Source: Diphasiastrum complanatum (Eukaryota > Streptophyta > Lycopodiopsida > Lycopodiales > Lycopodiaceae). Taken from it: a stretch of 64,000 nucleotides of DNA. Under the pieces are notes generated by a model. That model did not search any database, was not told the DNA's origin, and worked only from the letters and a program-made list of their open reading frames with translations. A program made the translations under genes and the position numbers. The first letter of the stretch is position 1. The number at the start of each line of letters is the position of its first letter. Shown in pieces: positions 1 through 11,123 of this stretch. The stretch is taken from contig CM055100.1 in NCBI GenBank assembly GCA_029204225.1, forward strand, positions 18,896,244 to 18,960,243, written 5' to 3'.

Positions 1-2
1 GT

Positions 3-105
3 GCTCTAATACCAAGTTACGAACTGATCCATAGGAGATCAGTAGCTAAGCTTGGGAAGCGGCACATAACTAAGAACAACCCTAGAAAGCAATAAAGAGA
101 ATGCT

Positions 106-189
<84 letters not shown>

Positions 190-370
190 AATGTCAAAAG
201 TTGGATAATGAATGTCAATGTGTCCTACTTATTGTCATAGAGGAACCCTAAATGGATAAGACTAGGGAGATCAATCTCTAGGTGGGATAATAGTGCCCCC
301 TCTCAATAGGTCTCTGACCCACTAGGTGGCCCCCTCTCATCGATTGTGTGACCAAAATAGCAACTAGACT
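3..370 (-). repeat. LTR-like fragment with GA tract and degenerate PBS
   Basis: Bases 3-14 read, on the minus strand, as a one-mismatch version of the primer-binding site TGGTATCAGAGC of plant LTR retrotransposons, so an LTR should begin near 15 and run rightward. A GA tract starts about 92 bases from it. The sequence after the PBS (AGTTACGAA, then GCACATAA, CTAGAAAG, AGAGATCAAT and GGGATAATAGTG blocks) recurs in the same order at 4797-5085. The start of the PBS motif is close to the window edge, so the internal part of this element would lie outside it. Confidence 0.5.
107..187. repeat. (AG)n microsatellite
   Basis: An uninterrupted AG dinucleotide run of about 80 bases inside the LTR-like fragment. 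Confidence 0.98.
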
Positions 371-2222
371 AATGGAATGGGCCATAGGCCAGTACATGAA
401 TAAAAAGGGCCCAAGGGCCTGCTTATCATAATAATAAAGTAATAAAGAAGGACGTGGCGAATGTAATGAGCCGAGTCCATAACTAGGTCTAGAGAGAAAG
501 AGAGAAAACTATCAAAGAGAAATGTATATAAAGAGAAAATTTAGAAGAGATTAGCCCATGTCCAATTGCTTGAGAAAGTGATTTACTACCATAATTGAGG
601 CAGCAATTGTGTTCTCCTTCAAAACAAGTTGAACTACATAACATACGATCAATAACTAAAGCCCTTCATAAAATAGCATAGAGTCTCTTGCAAAGAGCTC
701 CAATACTTGAAAATGCCATATGATACCGCACTAGGTAAATGAAGATCTATCGTACTAACCAAATGCCTTAAAGTGGAAGCTTCTAGACATTTAGGCAAAG
801 GGAGAGAAAATAGTGCATTCTTCCTTTGTGGGCCACCACTCCAGCTAATTTTGGCCAGCATAAAATGAAAATGAAAAAAAAATGGCCCTTATGCATGTAC
901 ATGAATAGAAGCCTATGGCCAACATATGAATAAGAGCGCACCAACATGGACAAGATGTCCATAACATACCTCATGTAGATATCACATATGAAGATGTTTA
1001 TAGTATACACATCTACATTGATGATGACCCTCCCCACAACAAACTATCTCATTCTGATCAAGACCTACCATTGCTCACTTGTTTCCTAGTGTATGGGTAT
1101 TTTGCAGATTTAGTGCTTTGAGAGTGAGCATGGCCACTGTAAAGGTGGTCATCTTGATTAGCTAGATAGCATGTGTTCTATTCATAACTTTGTCATGTCG
1201 TAGTTTAGGAACTTTAGGTTAACTTTCATATTCTTACATATTTTCTTATGTTCTATTCATAACTTTGTCCACCGTAGAAACACACGGAACGTGTTGAAAT
1301 GTTCAAGGTTCACGGGAATACATAGGAGGAATGTTCCCTATTGCTACAGGTCTTGCCCCCCATGTCCCCCGTCCCTATAGGCCATTACCATTTGTTGTAG
1401 GCCCTAATCTGGAGCTCTCTACATGAAAATTCGTTTTGAGTTTGGAATTGTATATCTTTAATTTCGGTGTGTGCTCAGAAAAATTAAAATATCATATGCC
1501 ATGAACAGTCACAAAAGGTGTTCCTGTTAAGGTCAATATTAATACACAGAAAATGGGGAAGATCATTTTCTTAGAGCTTCATTTTCAAGGTTCATAACAT
1601 TGTGAGAGTAAAATATTTCATGGGCTTTTCCCCTTAGTTTTCAGCTCTGATTAACCTGTTTTGCCCTTTTTGCTTGATGGAGCTATTAAACTAAATTAGG
1701 CCATGATCTGTGAAAATTACTTACTTATTTGTCAATCTTAAAAAGGGTGATCTTTTGAAAGTTGACTGGTGAGCATTCTGGTTGTTTTCAGTGGAATCCA
1801 GCAGAATTGGAACAGGTTACTCCTTAGATGGTGGAGTGCTACTTTGCTGAGCTAGGTGAAAAGGAAAATGAATTGAAGCTTCCTATTCATCGAGAAATAA
1901 GCTCACCACGCTCACGGTTTTAATTATCAGTTTAATTTTTATTGTGTCTAATTTTTTTTAAGATTGATTTGCCACTATATATGTCATTTATTTAGGTTCC
2001 AACATTCATTTTAATATTGCAAGAAAAACTGCAGCTTAAGCTGACATGTACTCTTGAGACTTGCAAGCAAACTACTTGTTATCAATGAAAAGGGGTTAAT
2101 TCTTATGCAAAATGCTTAGTTGTTTAGTAGAAACTTGAGATTTTGGGCTTAGGATGTACAATTGTCATTAACTAATAAGACATGAACATGCACATGCACT
2201 CAATTATCACAACTGTGAAGAA
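371..2222. other. No gene recognised
   Basis: AT-rich sequence with only short unconvincing reading frames and no domain or RNA gene that I recognise. Bases 1260-1440 mention no repeat shared elsewhere in the window that I could spot. Confidence 0.5.
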
Positions 2223-2223
2223 T

Positions 2224-2610
2224 CTATTCATGAACCTGGATATTACATAACATCTGTCTGAACGTTTGGGTAAATTCAGAATGACAGAAGGGACACTTTT
2301 TGTAAGTTATGGCCAAGGGTGGTTTGTAAACTCTGCACATACCTTGGCATGTACCTTGGATCCTGCTGAGTTGGATCAGTGGCCAGTTATTCCTCTTTCG
2401 CGTGCATGCAAAACAATTGATTTGATTAACTTTGAAAAAGCCTGCCTCTGTCATATCTATTTTAAGCATTTGTACTTCTGCCAAAAGGTGTTCCCCACAG
2501 CTTGCTTTGCTGATTGTCCTCAGCTGATCGATCAAGTTCCAGTCTACAGATAATCCAACTGGAATCATGCCAAAATCAGCAATGAATTCTTTAAGTATGA
2601 AACTGCCTCG
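2224..2610 (-). pseudogene. Cysteine-rich coding fragment, unidentified
   Basis: The minus strand is open for 114 codons (2224-2568) and stays open upstream to about 2610, next to a possible splice acceptor. The peptide ends in a zinc-ribbon-like series: CQGMC, then CPFC 19 residues later, then a lone C where a CxxC pair is expected. The spacing resembles the C-terminal zinc-binding ends of coat and intraflagellar-transport WD-repeat proteins, but I cannot assign a family. The missing partner cysteine and the sudden end suggest a decayed last exon. The antisense frame at 2266-2553 is a shadow. Confidence 0.3.
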
Positions 2611-3088
2611 AAGTAGGCACGAGGCGCCTATCCATCAGTCTTTAGTGTTTCAATCATGCATGTGAAAGTATTTTTCTACATCCTGAGTAGTTAGTGAGGT
2701 ATGACCCAAAGAGCCAATCAAGCCCTAATTATTTAGACAATACTTTTTCAACACTCAGTGCAGGAAGCTTTTGATGCCCTGCATATATCTACGTAACTCG
2801 TTTAGATCTCTGTTATGGATAAAGTTGCAGGCCACGTTCCGGATCGCGTTCCGGGAATTTTCATTAGGGTTTCCCGGAACGCCTTTTTTTTTTTTGAAAT
2901 TTTTTTAATGCCAATATGGGTATCAAATGAAAGGTGTTTTCAAGGGCAGTTCATTTATCATGTTTGCCATCAATTTCAGGAACATTGAAGTCCATTAACT
3001 TATTTTTCACTATTATATCATTTTCTACAGTTACCAGTATTGTGTGAAATGAAATCATGTGCAAAGCAAAGCATTGAAAGCATATTGA

Positions 3089-3091
<3 letters not shown>

Positions 3092-3185
<94 letters not shown>
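3092..3185. repeat. (CT)n microsatellite
   Basis: An uninterrupted CT run of about 94 bases, lying in the non-coding end of the hAT element. Confidence 0.98.
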
Positions 3186-3187
<2 letters not shown>

Positions 3188-3364
3188 AATTTTGTAGAAA
3201 TTAGCATGTGTTACCTACTGAAGTAGACCATGCTGGAAAAAAATCATATCAATACACAAATCGACAAGACCCAATGTAAAAATGCGAAAATATATAATGT
3301 CGGGCTCAAGGCCACAAAAAAAAAGAGTGATGTCCGATAAATAATGTCTCATAACAACTAACAA

Positions 3365-4815
3365 CTAACAATCGTCCTCTAACTCAAAGTCTGAGTCATC
3401 AGTGTCTGTGGAACTGCCAAACAAGGAATCTGTAGATGACACTAAGGGTGTCGTGTGTCGTGGTGAGCCTCTGCCTCTGCGTCCGCCTCTGCCTCTTCCT
3501 TGTCCCCTACCTCTCCCTCTCCCTCTCTCTCTCCCTCCTGCCCCCTCCTGGCTGGCTCCAACTGCTCCTCCTCTGCTACTCCCTCTAGGTCGCCCTCTCA
3601 ACTATGATCTCGTAGCCTGGGAAGGCCCTATAAACTCAGAGCCGACTTGGCCCTCAACTGCCTGTGAAACTCCAATCCTCTCTACAAACAAGGCCCCCAG
3701 CCCACACCCCTCCCCCCTCTGGAACGTCTAGGTCGCCCTCTACGTCTAGGTGCAGGAACGGTTGACTCCTCCTGTGTCTCGGCATCGGGGTCTACGAATA
3801 AGTGCTACATGTCTTTCCCCCCCCTCATGCTCACCCTCATGCTCTGTCTTTGTATCACCCTCATCCATCCACTCCTCCTCATATCCATGCCCAAATCCCT
3901 CTCCACGCCCCAAAGTCTCATCATCTCCATCCTCTCCCATCTCTTGACGTCGAGCTGCTCTCTTGTGGTGTCGTGCGGACCATGCCTCTGCATCTGCCTG
4001 CCTATGTAGCTCATGATATAGATATCATCCTCGACCTCCTCCTCCGTAGGTGGCACCCGAGGATCAGCAACTTTCGCATGTACCTTGCAGGAGTCAAGGT
4101 TCACCTACAAAAACAAACGGGCATGGTTAGCAAATTTATGCATTTGTCAAATAAGTTCATTTGAAACGCAAGTACATCAAGCAATACTAATAAAGTCACT
4201 AATTCACCTTGATCAAGTGGTCACCCTGCATGCGTGTGCGTCTCAACATGCATCCGTTGGTGTTCACGAACACCAACCGCCTACACTGTGCTCAATGGAG
4301 AGTCTATTTCTCTTCTTCGTGTGATAACTGGCCCATACACTCCAATTTCGCTCATAGGCGAAAGCCGAACAGTCCTGTGCAAGGACCCTCTCTGCCAGTC
4401 GCTGAAGGTCAGGCGTACTGCGGCCATGGAAGCTCCACCATGTGACAGGCACCAACTGGTCATCTCTGAGCTTACACTGCTCTCGATCAAAAGGATACAG
4501 GCGAACCTCGAACTTGACTATGTGTCGCTCTATGTTCCCTAGAGTCGTGCCTGTTGGCAAAGGAAATAGAACACATGTCAGGCCACAAACCAAAGCATAT
4601 GCTAATATAAACAACTACACTAGCTTTATTTACAATACCTGCGTCGGGCCATACACGCTTGGTGTACTCCACCCATCCTCGGTGGAGCTACATGTCGCCA
4701 AGACATCTGGTAGAGCGCCACAATGGGTGCAGCATGTGGGCCACCGCATGGATGGGTCTGTGAAAGTAGTCCCACCTCGCCTCTTAAACTGTGAGGAAGT
4801 TACGAATAGAGCCAC
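3365..4815 (-). pseudogene. hAT transposase, C-terminal half (broken)
   Basis: Three exons can be read on the minus strand. Exon A (4639 to about 4806) contains HRPIHAVAHMLHPLW and EYTKRVWPDA. After an 88-nt GT-AG intron (4551-4638) exon B (4208-4550) carries the hAT dimerisation region: TLGNIERHIVKFE, then ERNWSVWASYHTKKRNRL, the diagnostic ERNWS...H.KKRNRL motif. A one-base frameshift near 4290 shifts the rest of exon B, which continues with a LVFVNTN block. After a second intron (4105-4207) exon C (from 4104) gives a strongly acidic tail (TEEEVEDD, later HEGEHEG) and then, in the reading frame at 3365-3601, an RGG/GR-rich block ending in an acidic SDFELEDD stretch. Frameshifts near 3800-3940 and a probable CAA-to-TAA stop near 4806 make it non-functional. 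Active transposases of this family cut and paste DNA in the nucleus. The catalytic N-terminal part is absent here. Confidence 0.7.
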
Positions 4816-5090
4816 AGTTGATCTAGAACTAAGCTATGAAAGCATCACATAAGCAAGACTTAAGCTATGAAAGCAGCACATAAGCAAGACTTAACTCTAG
4901 AAAGTAGGAAAGAGAGAGATTAAGGAGACAAAAAAGAGAGATCAATATCATCAGCTGAATAACAAATGACATAGTTTCTCTGCTTATAGCCAAGAGGAAG
5001 TCCTAAAGGAAGCTTCCGGTGGCTAGGGACCAACTGGGAGGGATAGTAGTGCGCCTTCCAAGAAGGCCCCCACTCTCTAATAATATGTCC
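4797..5090 (-). repeat. LTR fragment, same family as 3-370
   Basis: Starts with AGTTACGAA like the copy at 15 and follows the same order of blocks, including a short, unexpanded GA-rich stretch at about 4910. It contains a local duplication: a roughly 30-base unit beginning AAGCTATGAAAGCA occurs twice in a row at about 4832-4893. It abuts the hAT exon on the left and copia coding sequence on the right, so both neighbours are truncated at it. Confidence 0.5.
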
Positions 5091-5514
5091 AAATGGCCTT
5101 CTTGCATTGACAATTGCTCCTTTGCCATACATCCAACTTGGTTAGCAACAACACAAGCATCAAGTTTGAACAACTTACTTTGTCTCTTCCCTTTTGCAAT
5201 CAATTCATCCTCCTTCTTGATCAAACAAGCATCGCCATCAAACTCCACTTTGAATCCTTTGTCAAGCATTTGACTCACACTAATAAGGTTCTTAGTGATA
5301 GATGGAATGAACAAAACATCCTTCAATTTATATTCCTATTAGTAGAGAGGAAAATAGGAATTGTGCCAATTCCTTTGGGTGCACACTCACCATCATTGGC
5401 CATGTAGATCACCTTCTTGTCACCTTCAAATGCCATCAATGATGAATAATACTCCTCATGATATGTCATATGTGATGTAGCTCCACTATCAATCCCTTGC
5501 ACACTCACCATCAT
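5003..5514 (-). pseudogene. copia protease and pre-integrase remnant
   Basis: The aspartic protease motif DSGATSHMT is readable at about 5470-5495, followed by the typical NDGECAPKGIGTIPI stretch. The second frame (5003-5326) gives VLFIPSITKNLISVSQ and KLFKLDA, the usual region between protease and integrase of copia polyproteins. The two frames are offset by a frameshift near 5325. A second copy of the active-site region is present at about 5590-5612 through duplication. Confidence 0.75.
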
Positions 5515-5615
5515 TGGCCATGTAGATCACCTTCTTGTCACCTTCAAATGCCATCAATGATGAATAATACTCTTCATGATATGTCATATGTGATGTAGCT
5601 CCGCTATCAATCCAC
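5380..5615. repeat. 118-bp tandem duplication inside copia protease
   Basis: Bases 5380-5497 and 5498-5615 are near-identical (both begin TGCACACTCACCATCATTGG). The unit is not a multiple of three, so it breaks the frame and duplicates the protease active-site codons. Confidence 0.9.
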
Positions 5616-5735
5616 CAAGATTAGCCAACAAGCAAGATGACATAACAAAAGCATCATTTGAATTTTGTTCATCAACGTCATCTTCATCAAGAGTTAGATT
5701 GCTTCTCACCTTGATCTCTCTTCTTCTTGAAGCAA

Positions 5736-6497
5736 TCACTTGCGCAATTCTCTTTGACTCCACAATAAAAGCATTAACTTGGATCTATCTTTCTTCTTGC
5801 CAACAAAAGTAGAAGGCTCACCTTGGTCTTGACCCTTTGACCAATTGCTTTTGCCTTTGCCCTTGAACTTGACTTTGATGAACATAGCTTCCTCCTCTCC
5901 AACTTGAGATGTAGAAGTAGATCCACCTCTTAATAGAAGCTTGAACTCCTCATTCACCAAGATCTCTTGCAAACCCTCCATACTTGGCAATATCTGTTGA
6001 ATAGCAAGACTTTTCACCAAATTAGCATGATCATCCAACAAGCCATTAAGAACAACTTGAACAAACTCCAAATCCTTAATGCTTTCACTAACGCATGCTA
6101 GTTTATCACTCAAAGCTTTAACAAAAGCATGAGCATTGTCATCCTTCTTTTGAAGACTTTGAAAATTTTGTCTCCTTAGGGTTAGGATCCTAGATTTAGA
6201 CTTGGACTCATAAATCTTCTTCAACGGTTCCCAAGCCTCACTTGATGTTGTGCACTTACTAACTTCCTTGAGAAGTTCATTAGTCACATTCATCTTGATC
6301 ACATGTAGAGCTTTCTTTGCCCTCTTGTCATACCTAAATTGTTCTTGAGGTGTCAAAGGTCTTTCCTCCACATCTACAACAATATTCATCAAATCATTCA
6401 TCTCAAGCAAAGATTCCATCCTCACCTTCCAAGAAGAATAATTTGTTGAGGTAAGTCTATCATTGTCTTCCAATATGAAGCCACTTGAGGTTGCCAT
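5736..6497 (-). pseudogene. copia gag (UBN2-type), frameshifted at zinc knuckle
   Basis: The likely start is the ATG at 6495-6497 (MATSSGF), although the frame is open to 6587. The protein follows the usual copia gag plan: an N-terminal STNYSSWKVRMESLL block, then HVIKMNVTNELL, LVQ/VQVVLNGL and a LPSMEGLQEILV helix. The CCHC zinc knuckle is only readable after a frameshift at about 5770 and has lost its histidine (C-x2-C-x4-C-x4-C). The capsid-like product would package element RNA in the cytoplasm. Confidence 0.8.
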
Positions 6498-7087
6498 GTT
6501 GCAATGATCTGATCTTCTCTTTGAACATGCTCCAATGCACTTAGCCCTCCCTTGAAAATAAAAAAATGAAACTAAAAAAGAAATCACAAAGATATGGAAA
6601 CAATCTAGCCTCTTTTTTTTTCTCTTCTAGCAAATCCTAGCACATAGAATGTTGATTTCTTGATCACAATAGATCTAAACACAATATGATGAACTTTTGA
6701 CAACACCTAAGATTGAAACACACTCCTGAAAAAGTCCAGCAACTTAAAATCAAGAGATCCTATCGAATGTAGGGTTCTTCCAAAAATGCAAATTATTGAA
6801 TCAAGCAAAATCTATATGCAAAAGCTAGAATCTAGATATCTCATTTAATAGAATGTAGCATACACAATCATGAGCAATGTTTGTCTCCACATTCTAGTAA
6901 GTGGTTTCAAAAATCGGCCATCTACAAATGATTTGACCTAAAATGATGCTTGGATCACAAAAATCCACTTTCTATACTTGAAAATGCAAGATTTGATCTA
7001 GAAACACCTCCAAATCCACATAGAATTGATGGCGCTCTCAAATCCGACCCTATATTTGGCATAAACACCAACTTTAGCCTGCAACCT

Positions 7088-7099
7088 GCTCTGATGCCA
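7088..7099 (-). other. Primer-binding site (tRNA-iMet type)
   Basis: The minus strand reads TGGCATCAGAGC, one mismatch from the usual TGGTATCAGAGC, directly next to the LTR start. Confidence 0.75.
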
Positions 7100-7667
7100 T
7101 GTGAAAAATACAGATTCAAAACACATTTAATGGATGAACAAGATCTTGACCAAATTTGGTTGCACATCTAGATTTAACTACAAGATAGAAATCATCAATT
7201 TAAGCATCCTAGAATTGCATTAATCACTAAGATCTGATCATAAGCATGAAATATAGTAAGGTACTATCCCTGTCCATACAACAGCAGCATCCTACTGTCC
7301 TTCACTCGTGTGGAAGCAAGATCGATCACAAAATTGACATTCTACACATAGAAAACCAAGATATCAAGAGAAATACACATGAGATGGACATAGATCCAGA
7401 AGAAATGAATTCTCTACATCAAAAGAGAATAAAGTAATCTTTTTTCCATGTTGCTATTGCTATTTATAGTTGCTCAAATGTCATTTGGCCACTTGGCCTA
7501 GACTTGTCCTAAATGGTAATTTTTTGGTGTCTCATCAAATGACCCAGAAATTCTAGACTAGATGCAATGTATGAAAATTAGCCAATTCGAATGGGTCCAA
7601 ACTCGCCATCTAAATTTGGCTTCAAAATTGCCAAGATCAAACAACTGAACTAGTTGAATTTTTCACA
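7100..7667 (-). repeat. 5' LTR of the truncated copia
   Basis: Begins TGTGAAAAAT next to the primer-binding site and ends ATTTTTCACA, a perfect 10-base inverted terminus, giving a 568-bp LTR. No partner LTR is in the window. Confidence 0.65.
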
Positions 7668-10100
7668 TTGAACAATGTGATGGTACAAATTGCAAACTTT
7701 GCGACATTTTGATTTCCATCCTCCTTTTATGTTGGCGATGTGGCTCTAGGTTCCATGACTAGAGAGGATCTACTGAGACATCTAGACATTGATGGGGCTT
7801 GGAAGTTAATAATGTGAAGACCAAGGTTATGGTCTTCAATACATAAAGAGCCTTCATGAAAAGACAAGAGCTTATCTTTGACTGGCAACCATTGGCACCC
7901 TGCACTTATCTAGGGGTTCTTCTTACTAGTCCTATATTTGGTATGAGATAGAAAACTACAACTAGACTCGAGAAGGGACATGTTTTTTTGTGAGAGATTA
8001 TATTTTTTGAAATTTATTCGGGATGCTTCAAGTAATTGTCGTCTTTTCAATACCATGGTTTTTCCCACCACATTATATGCAGCAAGGCATGGTGTGCAAG
8101 TCTTGTTTCATCTGTTTGGACTATTGTTTTATGTTTACAGATCCTTATGCTATCACATAAGATATGGGCTAAGTCATCAATTCTAAATCAGATTATTCTA
8201 GTTGATTGTGCAGTGCCACCCCTACAGCTTGAGGCCATATTTAGCTCATTACACACATACGGCAAGTCAGATTGTTCCTCATGGATGAGCAACGATATGT
8301 ACATGTTAGCCGATATTTTTGCACGGAAAATCGGGCTAATATTGAAGCTTAAGTTCACAATAACTACAAAAATCGGCATGAAAAATTCGGTTATTATTAA
8401 AAAATTGGGTCCCAGCCCGTCTTTAGAGTGGCTAGACACAATTTGAAAGTAAAAAATAGACTTTCCAAAAAAATCGTCAAAAATATTTTGTGGTCAATTT
8501 TTGTAAAGACCGAGCCAAAAGTGCCGGTCCACCTAGAACTGGGTCCCAGCCGGCCCTAAAATGAGGCTAGAGAAAAGTTTGCAGCCTTAGAAGTGGCCTA
8601 TAATAATGTTTTGCGGCTTTGCTTTGGCCAGTTGGAAAAATAGCCGGCATAGTTGTGCTAAAATCCTATCATGTGCAAAGTTGGTTTTACTAATATATGG
8701 TTGCCTAGTGCATTTTCGTGGGAACCCTAGTCATGAATGCCAAAAAAGTCAACTTCAGTCAAAGATCCATCAAAGAAAAATGTTTATCGGGCAAAAACCA
8801 AACTGTGAATTATGGGCAATACTGAAAATCTGCTAAAACCCTAACGGATAAAATTGGGCAAATTATGAAAAATGGTCAAATTACACAAATCAGTCGATAA
8901 TCCTGAGAAACCAAAAGCCAGGGGCCGTACATGCTACAAAGAAAATCAAAGGAAAATCAAATGGGGGCTAAGAGAAATAAAGGACCAAGGAAATGGAGGG
9001 CACCTTATGTGGAATAGGGGTTTGACAAAAGTCCTCACCCACCTTTTGGATAATAAATGTAAACAAGATTTTAGGAACTAGAGGAGCTAAAAGATATCTT
9101 CTCTAGCTTTTGACAAAGAGGTCATATTGGCTAGATTTGGAGGTAGCCAATAAAGGGCTTTAAATGGCACCAAATCCCTACACCCTCATGGAAGCCACTT
9201 GATGTACTTGCCAATGGGAAAATGAAAAAGAAGGCTTGAAGGGCATGAAAATTGGCAAAGCCTCATTTTGAAGGGGAATACTTGAGATTTACTATAAAAG
9301 GAGGCCACTCTTTGTGTTAAGGTATAGTTGGAGATAGTGAGTTGATACTTGATAGTTTGATGTGGAGAGTTGAGTATGATGTGAGTTGTGAGAGTAATGT
9401 TAGTCTTGCATTGTTGTAGTCTCAAATTGCTTGCTTGCTTGAGGATGCTTGGGAGTTGGTTATTTTCTTGAAAGTTGCTTGCATTTTGCTATTGACTTGT
9501 GTGTTGTTTGATGTTAGTAACTTCATAGTGAGTAGTGTGTGCTCTTGCCTTTGGATTGATGCTTCTTGGTTGAGGGTTGTTATGTCCTCACTAGCATGAG
9601 TGCATATTGATTGAGGAATGATAGTGGCTTGCAAGGAGTTGTTGGTGATTGCAAGGTGATCTCACACGATCACAATTTCACATGTTCATATTTCAAGTTT
9701 ACAATCACATATTCACAACCTTCAAGATTCCATGTATTCACTCTCTTTTCCAAGGTTCACATTAGTTCTAAATCTCATGATTGTACAATCATGATTAAGA
9801 ATTCAGCATCAACATGCATGATGTCTTCACCATCTCGATCAAAGATACACCTAAGTTTAAAGACGTGTCTTTAGAATTAAAAATAAAACTCTCTCATGAA
9901 CATCCTTTGACCACAAAGGCCTTGAGACATTCGTGGGTTTCATCTAAATCTTCATATGAACTTTCATATATCTTGACTCCTTTCCTAAGTTCAATATATA
10001 ATAGATTGTTCAAGCTGGTGCCCCATCGAAGGACCCGCCATTGACAATACCGGCCCGGTGGGGGAGCATGTGAAAAGGCCTTAAGTTATATAACTTATTA
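7668..10100. other. No gene recognised
   Basis: Short scattered reading frames only. Two related phrases containing GGGTCCCAGCC at about 8407 and 8541 hint at an old repeat. Bases 9270-9660 are unusually rich in GTTG/GAGTTG on one strand. At 10055-10069 a purine-rich GGTGGGGGAGCA followed by TGTGAAAAGG looks like a polypurine tract and LTR start, but no element body could be attached to it. Confidence 0.4.
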
Positions 10101-10104
10101 TTCT

Positions 10105-10145
10105 GGGGCGGGGGGGGGGGGGGGGGGATGGGGTGTGGGGGTGGT
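10105..10145 (+). repeat. Poly-G tract
   Basis: A run of about 20 G residues, interrupted once near its start by C, followed by further G-runs. It lies about 1 kb upstream of the NRT3 start codon and could form a G-quadruplex or may be a sequencing-difficult region. Confidence 0.9.
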
Positions 10146-10517
10146 GCGTTTCAAGTATCCGAAGGGCCTTCTACGTAGCGCCGCAGCCTTAGAGGGAGAT
10201 AAAATCTGCCGCTAAATTTAGCTGAGGTATGCCACCTTCCAATGAAAATAGAGTTACTTTTAGGTGTTGATTTAGGTGGAGCAGGCAGCCAAAATTCCCG
10301 CCAAGTTTAGCGGCCAATTGGCTCTTGCCAAGTTTCCGCCCCCCCTACCCCCGTCCTCGTTTGTCTCGTCTCTTCGCTCACGATCGAGCCTGCAATCTAG
10401 TCTCCGCTTCCTCCATCGACAGCTCTATGTTATAACGCAATCGTTTCATTGAACTGTGTAATTGGAAGATCTGAGCTGTGCCAGTGATTTGCTGCTGTCA
10501 TAGGAGGCCTTCCGCAG

Positions 10518-11097
10518 GTAAATCCTGCTACGGTAAAACTTATGAGGTCGAATTTGGTACAGAAATTAGTGTGCATATCAGCTTTGCTTGACTCTTGGTT
10601 TTTGCTCAAGTGAATCTCGAATCTGTGCAGATTAGTCGTAGACGGCTTTTTTCAGAACATGTTAGTTTTGATTGCTAATTAGTTGTGGCGTTCAAGAACA
10701 GTGAGCAATGGCAAACGTGCAAATTTTAGTGCTCACATGAAACCGATAGTCTTGCAGGCCCTTTGTTGAAGTCAGTTTTTCACCTATTAGTTTAAAGTTT
10801 GTAAGCTTTTTACTTCTGGAAAATGCTCTCATGTTAGTCAAATGTTTCGAGTATTTTACCTTCCCTCTGGGATATCGTAGGTTTTCTGTAAAGTTGGCCT
10901 AATGTAATTTCAAGAGCGCTGGATGAATGCACTCAATTTTATGCTTCTGACTAAATCTGTGAACCTTCTTTGCTGAAAGTAGACCTTGTTTTTGCTACTC
11001 TTAGTTAATTTATCTCTCTTAAGAGATTGACAACAATATATTCACTTTATCCTGTAGTACAACCATTCAATATTTCTTCAGAACTTTTGACTGCTAG
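10518..11097 (+). other. Possible 5'-UTR intron of the NRT3 gene
   Basis: A good donor (CCGCAG/GTAAAT) at 10517/10518 and an acceptor (TGCTAG/GC) at 11097 would join a C-rich leader at about 10330-10517 to the 27-nt stretch before the start codon. This is inference from splice signals only. Confidence 0.3.
10708..10740 (+). other. Short upstream ORF in a duplicated start context
   Basis: The ATG lies in GTGAGCAATGGCAAAC, the same 16 bases that surround the NRT3 start at 11124. It opens a 10-codon frame that ends at TGA. If the inferred intron is removed, the uORF would be spliced out. Confidence 0.4.
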
Positions 11098-11123
11098 GCT
11101 GTGGTTTTCATGAGCAGTGAGCA

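Larger units (their letters stand above)
2818..4815 (-). mobile_element. Truncated autonomous hAT transposon
   Basis: The left end near 2818 has an AGTTGCAG terminal motif followed by a GC-rich palindrome and a T-run/GAAATTTTTTTA/AATATGGGTATCA subterminal block. The same order of motifs forms the left end of the 783-bp element at 25925-26707. The interior carries the 3' half of a hAT transposase gene reading toward this end. The right part, with the 5' exons and the other terminal repeat, is missing where GA-family LTR sequence begins at about 4797-4815. That one end belongs with the transposase is inferred from position and from the shared subterminal block. Confidence 0.5.
5095..7667 (-). 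mobile_element. Truncated Ty1/copia retrotransposon
   Basis: From right to left the order is 5' LTR, primer-binding site, gag, zinc knuckle, protease and the start of the GAG-pre-integrase region. Integrase, reverse transcriptase, RNase H and the 3' LTR are missing because the element stops at the LTR fragment near 5090. The left part is further broken by a tandem duplication at 5380-5615. Confidence 0.8.

Noticed and set aside
3402-3731. Proline/leucine-rich reading frame on the plus strand
   Set aside because: It is the antisense of the RGG-rich and acidic tail of the hAT transposase.
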